Shown piece after piece: positions 50,950-60,926 of a DNA stretch of 64,000 nucleotides. Both the position numbers and the translations under genes were made by a program. The notes beneath the pieces were generated by a model. That model ran no database searches and had not been told where the DNA came from. It saw nothing but the letters and a program-made list of their open reading frames with translations. The first letter of the stretch is position 1. The number at the start of each line of letters is the position of its first letter. Source of the DNA: Paramacrobiotus metropolitanus (taxonomy: Eukaryota; Tardigrada; Eutardigrada; Parachela; Macrobiotidae); the NCBI RefSeq assembly GCF_019649055.1, contig NW_026570313.1:62001-126000 (forward strand), written 5' to 3'.

Positions 50950-53900
50950 ATGCTGATCTACGGCGACGACGGACACCGGGTCCACGCGTGGAACGCCGTG
51001 GACGTTCTCCTTGACGGCCAACTGCAGCACGGTGACGTGATCAACGTGGCGCCGGGCGGTCTCATCATCGATTTCCAGTGTGCTGCTCGGCGCGCGGAGT
51101 TCGTCGCGTACGGCCGCATCTTCCACTGTGACGACAAGAGCTTCAAGGCAGCGACACAGGATTCGCAGGTATGACGGAGAGTCCAGTACGATGGGAATAA
51201 ATTATTCCGAATATTTACCGTGATAATCTAAGAATCTGACTGCATCTCGGACGCTAAATTAATTTCTTAACTCCGACGACTGCCAAACTCAGAATTAGTA
51301 GCAGTACGTGTAGAAAGTATTGCCAAATGAGACTTATATACGCGCAGGCATATCCGTGTAGAAACCAAAACTCTACAGTAAATAATAGAGAACATTTTAG
51401 AAAGTAAAAGGATTAGTAACAAGTATGAGTAAAGCCATAACGTGCGTACTAACCGCTACGAGTATTCCGTCAGGTGCTGCTGCGCCGTCACCCGGACGGC
51501 GCGTGGATCTGGTATCCAGGCATGTTCCTCTGGCTACCGCTGACCTTCGAGTATGAAGAGGCGCATTACGTGGAGGTGCAGCGGCCGTCGGGCGCCGTCC
51601 AGGAGCTGGTCCCCTTGCGGCAAGTCCGCGCACCGCCCTCGGACGCTGCGCTGGAGGAGCGGTGCGTGAAAGACGGGGATTTCGTCATCCGCTGTTATGC
51701 GCTGCCCGCGGAATACGGGGTCGAGTGGACTCCGCTGTTGGATGTCATCTTCAAGTATGGACTGCAGCAACTGCACAGGGTGCGCAGCACGTCCCTCGTC
51801 AACCAAACGCTCGTCTATTTGCAACGTCGGGATCAGACTCCCTTGAGCGCTGAGCAAGTGGTAAGTTCGCTGTTATCAAATCAGTTTTTCCGTTTGAGCA
51901 CAGTACTTTCTCTATTAACACAGTAATCTCACTGATATTTCAGATAATTTTAAATAAATTACTACGTAGGTAATTTTGTTACTGTCATAATCTGGGGGGT
52001 TTACGAAATTTATTTCATAAAATACAGGTACGATACACTGAACACAGATCAAAATCTCATTTAACGCTATCGCTATCTGGGGGGTTAATTTTTTAAAATT
52101 ACCTAACATGAAACCACTATTTTTTCCATAAATACAGTAGTAGTTACTGTCTTATAATTATTCCACTAATTTGACAGTAAGTATCGAGTTTTTGCAGTCG
52201 GTTTACTCTAAAAAGTGCTTTTTAGCCGTTTGCGTTAGTCCTGGTCCTCTTGTTATATTTCCATGTTTCAGAAGTCTGCTACTTTTTTCCACAATAATTA
52301 ATTTTTTAACCAGTTAAGCGAATATGAAGCAGGAGCGTAAATGTATAAACATCATTAATAAGAATAAAAATCCTAAAATAGTGAAATCATAGTAAAACCG
52401 TCGTCGTTGTACTGTATATCACTGTATATGTACAGTAGAAAACCAATAAAAACCAAAACTGGATTAATTCGACCAGACTTGACGTTCTTTTGGGGTTATC
52501 TGCTCTTGTGTCGTAATAATAATAGTAATAATAATAATTATAATAATATAAGGGGAAGGCTCCGCACACCACGTTTCACCACCAAAGTCTCCGCACACCA
52601 CGAAACACCACCGCCAGGCTCCGCACACCACTTTTTATTATTTTTTTAATTTTTTTACAAAAACCACCGAAATCTCTGGACACCACCAAGGGCAGAGTGC
52701 ACACCACCACAGTCTCTGCACACCGCTATTTAAAAAAGAATTAATTAATTGTTGTTACGGGCGGAAAAAAGACAGCTCCTTCGTCTCACGGTCTGGCTTC
52801 TCTTTTTTGATACCACTCGTTCGCCTCCGCTTCCGTTATAGTAGCAAATTTTTCGGTTTTACAAACTTGCCGAACGCAAGTTGTTTTTGTTTGCGGATGG
52901 TTGCTTGCCGCAACCACATGTTTTTTGCTGTGCTTACCTACTTAAGAAGTGCTTACTTACTTTTTGCTGTGCTTACTTAAGAACTTTCTGTGCTTGCTTA
53001 CTTGCATTACGCATACCGTATAGTAAAGATTTGCCTTGCGCTATATTGAAACCCAAAACATTGTAATTTAGATAAAACGTACATATATACGACCGAGCAC
53101 TGTATGTTTTCCAAACTACGAGTATAAGGGGGTGTCCCGAGACTGACGATATTTTAAATATACATGGTGGTGCGCAAAAATGGTGGCCCGAGACAAAACG
53201 TGGTGCGAACAGTGGTGTGCGCAGCCTGGTGGTGGTGAAAGGTGGTGTGCGGAGACTTTGGTGGTAAAACGTGGTGTGCGCAGCTTTCTCCATAATATAA
53301 TTCCGGCAATAGCACTAGCGTCTAATACGTTAACGCTGGTGCTTGCAGGAAAAGCTTTACACCGTGTCCAAGAAATTGGAGAATGACGAGATCGCATCGC
53401 AGGCGCAGCGCACTATTAGTCCCGCGCCAGTGAGCGCCTCCCAAGATAAATCACCGACATCAGACAATAATGGATGCGGGCTGTCCTTGCCCCCTGAGCT
53501 GCTGGTGGAGATCTTCCAGGCGCTGGACTCAATCGAACGCGTGCGCTGCCAGCGTGTATGTGCACTGTGGCACACGCTGCTCACCACCGTATCCCACTTC
53601 CCCGGGGTGCGAGTATCCGGCAAGGAAACCGACTACGGACCGGCACTGTATTTTTCCCATGACCGCCTGTACTGGATCGTGGCGTGTTTCCTCAAATGCT
53701 TGAGCCCCGCCACCCGGCGGGTGGTTGTCACCCAGCTGGAATCGCTGCAGTGCAGCCAAGTGGCCACGTTAATCAAGCACGTGGTGAAGACGCATCCCAT
53801 CTCGCTATTGATGTTTGTGAACTGCAGTTTAGGCGATGCGAAGTTCCTGATCAAGGACATCGTGGACGGTGTGGCGCGGATACTGGCGCGGTGCTCCGGT

Positions 53901-55257
53901 TGCGGCAGTGTGGTGGTGAGGAACTGCAGTCTGCATGATCACAACCTGCAGGCCGCGGTGGCCTACCATGTCTTCCGGGAGCGGGCGTTGGCGTCGATGA
54001 AACTGCAGCTGTGGGATCTCTTCGAGAAGAATTTGATCCTGACCAAGCCGGTCGATCGACCGGCCCTAGCCGCGTGGATTGCCGACTGCATCGCGCAGCA
54101 ACGCATGGACGAACTGCGATTTCAAATTGTGAAGGTAAGGCTGCCATTTGCTCCTTGTCGAGTTCCTTAAGCGAAGTACGCCCGGTACATGGTGCCAGAT
54201 TTGTGAACATTTGCGAAAGTTTCTGTTTCGTGTGCTCCCAGACGCTCTGTTTTACGACATTCTGCAGCCAGATGTTTTGTATAGATACGCGGGAAAATAG
54301 TTTGTGTACGCAACAGCCGGTTCGAGTGTTATGGCTGTAAGAAAATTTCAAAAGTTTAAATGCATTCAGGTGTACCAGAAGTCGCATTATTGACCGATCT
54401 TCTTTAAATTGTGCACATAAAACCATTTAAGTCCGAAGATCGTTTTTTACACCGAACCGGACTGGAAGCATTTTTTTCCTCTTTTAAAATAACTTCTAAA
54501 TTTTTTTAAATTTGTTTTAAATGTGGAAAAATGTAAACATCGTGGTTCAGTGTAAAAACGATCTTCAGGTGTATGACTGTGCGTTTACATGCAAAATTTA
54601 AAGAAGATCGGTCCATAATGACTCTTAGTCCACTTGAACGCATTTAAGCTTTTTGGAATTTCCATACAGCTATAATACGAGTACCTGAACCGAATGTTGC
54701 GCTCATAAACGGTGTTCACGCCAATGTTTGCTAAACACCTGGATACAGAATGTCATAAAACAAATCCAAAAAGTGTTTTTTGAATGCGTGAAAGTGGAAT
54801 TTTTCGTGTATATCCACGAATTTGGTGCCATGTCCCGGGTCACTTCCCTTAAGAAGAGTTAACTGTAATCTCAGCAAGTCTGTTATAATCCTTCGAAGAG
54901 CTGCGTGATTTTGAAATATTTTTGTTGGTTCTTTGTAATGTTGAAATACTGCAGTCCAGTTCGTGCTGGTATTCTACTCAGCGCGATGCTTTGCAGGGCC
55001 TGATTCTGTACCAGAGCGTGGATCCCCGCCCCTCCACCGCCTACCGCACGCGGAACTGGACCACGTCGACTCTCGCCGAGGTGGATGTCAACCAGCTGAC
55101 CACACTGACGGCGGCGGCGTTGAGCGAAGGCGTGGATCCGATTCCCGACTTTAGACTGCGAGAAATCAAGCTAGAAGACATCCGGGATAATAAGCACGAT
55201 CCGGATTTTTACTTGAGACCGACGCCGTACACTGCGCGTCGCGGAAACGCTTTATAA
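50950..55257 (+). CDS. F-box family gene, copy 1 (four exons)
   Basis: Exon A 50950-51168, B 51474-51860, C 53349-54134, D 54997-55257, all phase 0, giving about 549 aa. Donors GTATGA, GTAAGT, GTAAGG; acceptors GTCAG, TTGCAG, TTGCAG. A starts MLIYGDDGHRVHAWNAVDVL and keeps HGDVINVAPGGLIIDF. B has LLRRHPDGAWIWYPG, then DGDFVIRCYALP and QTLVYLQRRDQTPL. C carries the F-box LSLPPELLVEIFQALDSIER and ends LWDLFEKNLIL .. RPALAAWIADC. D has YQSVDPRPSTAYRTRNWTTS. Unlike copies 2 and 3 it has an intron between A and B. The B-C intron contains a foldback element, the C-D intron a TTAA palindrome. An SCF adaptor role follows from the F-box; the rest is unknown. Confidence 0.85.
52552..53291. mobile_element. 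foldback element, CCGCACACCAC repeat arms, in copy 1 intron
   Basis: Left arm 52552-52735 is made of repeated CTCCGCACACCACG and ACCACCAAAGTCT words. Right arm 53110-53291 is the reverse complement (GGTGGTGTGCGGAGACTTTGG). Outer ends GGGGAAGGCTCCGCACACC and, inverted, GGAGAAAGCTGCGCACACC agree at most positions. ATAATATAA flanks both sides (52543-52551 and 53292-53300). The loop (52740-53105) is non-coding. It lies 57 bases before the F-box exon. Confidence 0.83.
54171..54848. repeat. TTAA palindromic element in the C-D intron of copy 1
   Basis: Flanked by TTAA at 54167-54170 and 54849-54852. Ends GCGAAGTACGCCCGGTACATGG and, inverted, GGGAAGTGACCCGGGACATGG. The two halves (to about 54500 and from about 54530) are inverted copies sharing GATCTTC and CGGTCCATAATGA words. 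No coding capacity. Confidence 0.8.
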
Positions 55258-56450
55258 GCGTCATTGGAATTTATCTACCGACAGTGGTTTGAAGGGATGA
55301 TACAGCCGATCCGCTGCTCGAAATTATTGTCACGGTGTCAGTTAGAACCACCAGTGATGCCAGCTTACTTAATTATAGAAGTTTTCCTGTTTATGGACTA
55401 GTATGGAGTGATTGTTGGGCTGGAGCGTTAGCACCCTCTGATATTCCGTTTTCTGTCTTCAGTTTTTTTAATTTCTTATCATTTGTTTTCTTTACTGGAA
55501 TAAACCAAACATTTAGAGATTTAAGGAACAAAACAAAGTAAAACAACACAGAATAAATTTACAAATAAACTAAATATTATTATGAAAGTCCATTAAATTT
55601 TTTATCCGGTCTTTTATTTTTAAAGTTCTCGTCATTGCAGCCGCGCATTCAACAACTAGAGTTAACAACAGCTGTTTAAAACGGTTTCGGCAGAACGACG
55701 AACGTCGGCAAGCGAATTTGCCGAAGAGCGAACTCTCGGTATTGATTTATCAGTCAGTAATTCCGGTCACGTCACTAAACACTGGGCTGGTGGAACCACT
55801 ACCACCACAATACCCGGCTCGAATGCACCTGGAAGTGCCACACTGCTTGTGCGTAAAGCCGTTGAGTGAGCATGTTCTCTTTATATGGCTACAAGCAATA
55901 CTACAGGAGTTACTACTAACTAAACTGTGACTGCTTTTAATACCAATAGCGCGATAACAATATCAAGCTCTAGTTACTGTTAAACAAAACACAAGCAATT
56001 GTTTAGCGACAAGCGTTGTTGTCCCATATTGTAGATTCAGAGGACAGTCACTACCAATGACACAATGACATTCGCGAATCGCGAGTACGTACATAAACCT
56101 AATGTACATAAACCAAACCTGAACTGAGTTACTTATTAATACACAGTAAGGGAAGTCTATTGCTTTTTGCAACGGAACGGTTGTACGTACCCTCTATGCT
56201 CCAGACAGCGGAGAAGGCATAGCTAAGATATTTACTGTAATTAACCATACCGGTCCAAATTACTGGTGCTATATTCGAATTTAAACAAATCGGTAATCGC
56301 TTAGGGAAAAAATTTGTCGTTTCTTGGCCCTGTATACTGTATAGAGCGTGTTCTCCTGTAATGCGACACTGAGCAGGAAGTTTGTACTGCGACGATGTTG
56401 CGGTTTGACGGAATGCAGTGGCCACTGCGGCTGGCTGTCGGCATCAGCAA
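55258..56450. other. intergenic between copies 1 and 3
   Basis: Several AATAAA-like signals near 55498, 55551 and 55563 can serve copy 1. Nothing else is supported, apart from the flank of copy 3's exon D (56300-56450), which resembles 33500-33700. Confidence 0.45.
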
Positions 56451-59400
56451 TCAAACGGCAAGTTGCCATCGGCGTTTCTTTATCAGTGCCGCCGTCAACG
56501 ATGTCAGCTGTGCAGCGTCCACACGGGCCAGAGTGGACGCTGTCCACTTCTGATCGCGGTAAGGCGTGGAGGACCGCGGATCCGCACTCTGGTAGTCCCG
56601 AAGAACCTATGTAGTTGAATCAATTACGCGGTTAAACTAATTATTTTTAACTATCAAGTAGTGTGTTAGCGCTGCCAGCTAGCGTTGCTGGGGAGGCTAG
56701 CCGCTAGTGCATATAAAAACCTAAGGGTAAAAAGTTACCCTTAGGTTTCACCGTTAACGGAGTTTGGTCACTGTAGTGCGATAATAATAATAACAATCTG
56801 TTCTACTCGCTCGGTTACTCGAATATTGAATGATTAAGTATTCGGGAAGTTTCTGAGTGTTTGGTTTCGAAAACTGTATTCCGCTCACGGAGTCCTGGAC
56901 GTGTTCGCACGCCACAGACTGTGGTTACGGGCTTATAGCTGGTTATCGAGTGCGTTGTCGCGGTGCGACTTCCGCATAGCAAGTCAGTACGCACCTGCAA
57001 AATCAGTGCAATATTATCATCGTTGCGCTGGTGCGCCACACAGTCAGCGATCATCTGGGCGACGGCCGGTCGATCCAGTGGCTGCTGCAGAATCAAACTA
57101 CTCTCCAAGAGATCCCACATTTCCACCTCCAGCTGCTCCTGCGACTGAACACTAAAGGCGTGCTGCGATACAACCGCCTGCAGCAGAGAATCGCACAAGC
57201 GGCATTTTCTCCACACCATTCGCACGCAGCAACCGTCCACCGCCAGCTGAGCCGCGTCGCTGATAACGGACTCGGCCCAACCAAAGGACTGACCAAGATC
57301 GCACTCGGAGAGCACGAGCAGTGGCAGACGGCGGAAGGCCTGACGAATGTGGGCGATGAACTCAGCCAGCTGTTGGCAGTTGGACGCATCGAACTTGCGA
57401 AGAACGACTGTGTTGATGGTACTATCGAGGCATTTCAGCAAGCACGCTGCTGGCCAATAAACGCCGCGATCGGTGAAGTACATACCATCATAATCCGCAT
57501 GATCTCCGGATACGCGCACGTCGCGAAAGTATGATTCCGTTGTAAGAATGCCGTTCCACAGCCAACAGACACGTCGACAGCGGACGCGGTCGATGGAGTC
57601 CAGCGATTGATACACCTCCACCAATAGCTCAACCGGCAAGGGTAATCCACTTTCCAATATCTTTCGCTTCTTATTCGGCCTGGGCTCGCTGCTAATCGCT
57701 ACTGAACCAAGTCCTTGTTGCCATCCCAGTGGGAGGTCTTCATCACCACTCTTGTTCGCCCTCCTCACCAGCATGTAGATAAGGTGCTTAAATAAATAAC
57801 ATACTTGCATCAGCACAACAGTTTTCTATTACTGCTAAATTTTTTTAACCACTCCGTTCGTAAAAAAACTTCGAAAACCATAAGAGCGTAAGAAAACAAA
57901 GGTAAAAATTAATAAGGAAAAATAAGAAAGCATAATAAAAACGAAAAGAAAACATCAGATAACTAAGGTTTAGCTAAACACTAGTTAAACGGTTTAGGTG
58001 AACTCTAGCTCGACGTCGTGACTGTCGACGAAGTTTTGTCGACAAAATGGAGGGTCACCAAATTAAGCAGTAACGGAAATTAAACCAAATTCGAACTTGG
58101 CAGCAAAAGTAGTGAACGGGGTCATGACACCCGGAAGCCATTTAATTCGGAAAACATTCGTTTCGGAAATCATCCATTCGGAAAGCGAACATTCCGGAAA
58201 CAATAAAGAAACCAGAACAAGATAACGAACACTTAAAAAATGATAACAGCGCAAGACGAATAACCTAAGAATAACCTAGGAATAAGCTAAGAAACCTGAA
58301 AATACCTAAGAAACCTACTAAAACTTACGAATTGCTATGTGACGTGCAGTCACGTATGTAGACAGTTGCGTTCACCGGTAAACAAGTGTTTATGTAACTG
58401 TTGTGAACTATCTTCACGTAGTAATCTGTGTCTAAAGACGTCTGTTTTCAATGCTTATTTCTCAGCGTTCTGCTGAAGTTGTGTTTGAGCGATTTAGTAT
58501 CCAACATGAGCGTGTACTGTAAAAATCATTAATGGGACGTATTCACCGTTACCTATAATGTAGGAGAAACGTTCATTTATCAGAATAACCTAAGAAAAAA
58601 TGTGAAAAACCTAAAAAACTTAAGAAAACTAATAAAACACAGGATTATAAGAGAACATAAATACGGAAGAAAAGTTTTCTTAGATTCAACCTAAGAAACC
58701 TATTAAACTTCAGAAACCTGATGAAACAGCGGCGGTGTATTCTTTAATAATACGACTGCTCGCTACCTAGCCAACCATATAACTGAACCGTAAACACAAA
58801 ACCAACACTGGACATTCCTATCCCGTTGCTACGGCGCATTATCTGTAGGACATCATTCCAGATTCACGAGACACTCGTACAACCTTTGTACGAGTAGATT
58901 CATATACAGTTCTAATGCGGTGGTTATTATCTACATCAGTGCACCGAGCGAGCGCCATAGCATTTTAATATGGTATTGGATTTGTAAAATTGGAAAAGCG
59001 TGACGTGCACTCTTCGTGGCGTCAGACAAATTTTATGCTCTTGACGAAGGCTTAATAGTGGCATCTCGCTGCGCTCGATGCAAACAGTTACACATTGCCG
59101 CTACCGAGCCAACAATACAGCTTAACTCTAACACAACAACAACGCTGGGCATAACTATCCCGTTGCAACGGCGCATTGCCCGTAGGACATCTTCCAGATT
59201 CACGAGATACACGTACAACCTTTGTACAAGTACGTACGTACGTACACTACACTAAGCAACCTAAGAAACCCAAAAAAATCTCAGAAACCTAAGAATTCTA
59301 AAAAAACATATATGTTATTGTTCCTATATAGGAACAATAACATAAGAAAGGAGCATAAGAAACCAAAGCAAAAGCATAACATAAGCAAAAGCATAAGAAA

Positions 59401-60195
59401 GCCGAGGAAACGCTTTCTGGTCATTTAAATGCACGGTGTACGGTTTCCGAAATGAATGGTTTCCGAAATGAATAAATACCGTAGAGTAGTGATTGGCTAT
59501 TTTTGGTACTGAAGTACAGTATACATTATCCGACAGCACCAGAGCATAGTCCACCTGCGGTGAAACTGGAGATTCACTAGTAGCAAAGTGAGCAAACCTA
59601 CCGCTGATTCAGATGACACTGGATAGCGATCATCTTGACGCTGCAGATAATTAAGCGTCTGGTTCTCCACCGAGATATAAAGCGCGCGGTATTGTCGCAG
59701 CAATTCGCAGCGAAAGATCGCCGCGCCTCTTTGCGACACGCCCTCCCAGTGGGGCACGTCCAGCCGGCATGAACGCACAACAAAATCCCCCGGGCCCACT
59801 CGCCACTGCTCCAAATCCTCCGCTGAGGGCACTGGACGTACGTGATACCTTGGCAGCAGTTCCTTGTCAGTCCCTTGTGGACCAGGCACTTCCACACATT
59901 CAGCATAGTCAAGGGCAACATCCTCCACCCGGCTACCCGCGTACCACATCCACGCGAAGTCCGGACGGCGAGGCAGCAGTACCTGTACCTCTCGTCTCGG
60001 GATTTCTATGTTACTCTTGCAGTGGAAGATGCGTCCGTATTCGATGAAGATGGCGCGCTGTGCTGCACAGCGGAAATCAATGATCAGACCGTTATGCGCC
60101 ACGTTGATGACGTCGCCGTGCTGCAGATGACCGTCCACCAGAACGTCCACGGCGTTCCACGCGTACACCGACTCCTCGTTTCCGTAAACCAGCAT
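56451..60195 (-). CDS. F-box family gene, copy 3 (three exons)
   Basis: Exon AB 60195-59602 (198 codons), exon C 57786-56995 (264), exon D 56606-56451 (52 with stop), phase 0, about 513 aa. Donors GTAGGT and GTGCGT; acceptors TATTTAAG and ACATAG. AB starts MLVYGNEESVYAWNAVDVLV, with HGDVINVAHNGLIIDF and LLPRRPDFAWMWYAG. C has the F-box LPLPVELLVEVYQSLDSIDR, then SYFRDVRVSG and LWDLLESSLILQ-type end. D (VLRDYQSADPRSSTPYRDQK) is shorter than in other copies, ending IKKRRWQLAV. The acceptor of C is inferred from alignment of HLIYML with EKLYTV of copy 1. A foldback element fills most of the first intron and a hairpin lies in the second. Confidence 0.78.
56717..56748. repeat. perfect 14-bp hairpin in the C-D intron of copy 3
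   Basis: AAACCTAAGGGTAA, loop AAAG, TTACCCTTAGGTTT. The arms contain the CCTAAG word of the foldback minisatellites. Confidence 0.8.
58116..59484. mobile_element. foldback element with TTTCGGAAA arms, in copy 3 intron
   Basis: The left end has repeats of ATTCGTTTCGGAAA (58140-58200), the right end the inverse (GGTTTCCGAAATGAAT, 59440-59475). Flanked by AGTAGTGA at 58108-58115 and 59485-59492. Inside are three tracts of the CCTAAGAAA minisatellite (58255-58330, 58575-58720, 59250-59400), two direct copies of a roughly 100-bp segment (58790-58892 and 59133-59232) and a perfect 34-bp palindrome (59311-59344). Arms are shorter and less regular than in the other elements, so the boundaries are less certain. 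Confidence 0.62.
59311..59344. repeat. perfect 34-bp palindrome
   Basis: TATGTTATTGTTCCTAT followed immediately by its exact reverse complement, no loop. Within the foldback element of copy 3's first intron. Confidence 0.9.
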
Positions 60196-60520
60196 TATGC
60201 TTTTTCTCCAAGTGCGTGTTACGGCACTACGCCAGTAGGCTCAGTAATGCGATCAGTACAGTCGCCAGTGTATGATTAAGGCTGCTGTCTGGTGCAAGAT
60301 TCATCCACAAGAAGCTATAGTAGCAAATAAATAATAGCAGTAAGGTCAAATAAAGCCTCTTGGGTAAAGGAGAAAAGCGCCTCGATCTCTCTTATGAACT
60401 CTGCAAGTGCAATTTAGTAGTAACTGCGATTTCTAAACATGTCACTATGTCAGTCAGTCTGAGCGGCAGTGTCTACTATCTAGTCTATCTACTACGAAGG
60501 CGCCAGGCTTACGTTTTTGT
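60196..60520 (-). promoter_or_regulatory. conserved 5' flank of F-box copy 3
   Basis: Shares phrases with 10055-10340, which precedes the copy cut by the Gypsy element. Likely promoter and 5' UTR by position. 60521-60926 holds nothing I can support. Confidence 0.45.
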
Positions 60521-60926
60521 TACCTAGCAACTTTGACAATGCGAATCCGGCTGCATGATTTGCCCATGTCTGGAAGTATACCCTAATATTTATAGTCTAT
60601 TAGCTAATACCAATAATTTGTTGTTGTTAACGTTAATTGCGATGTTGAAGAACCGTGACCGATAATTTAATAAAGCAATAAAAATTACCCAAAAATTAAT
60701 AATTTGTTGTTATTAACTGGTGATTACCGTATGTACTATGTATCTCACTTATTTGGCTTATTAGCCATAAATCGAGTAAAAAAAACAACTAGTACCAAAA
60801 TCATACGTCATATGGCCAAGACAAATATGTAATCGTGTGTCCGAATTCGACAAAAAAGCAACGCAGGAACAAGCGTATGCGACTGCACAATAAAGAAACA
60901 ACATGCCCGCAATCTGGTCGATCCAA

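Noticed and set aside
52387-52572. Tyr-rich minus-strand frame
   Set aside because: Translation of an ATA/ATT microsatellite in an intron.
57031-57534. 167-codon plus-strand frame
   Set aside because: Shadow of exon C of F-box copy 3; the minus-strand frame carries the F-box.
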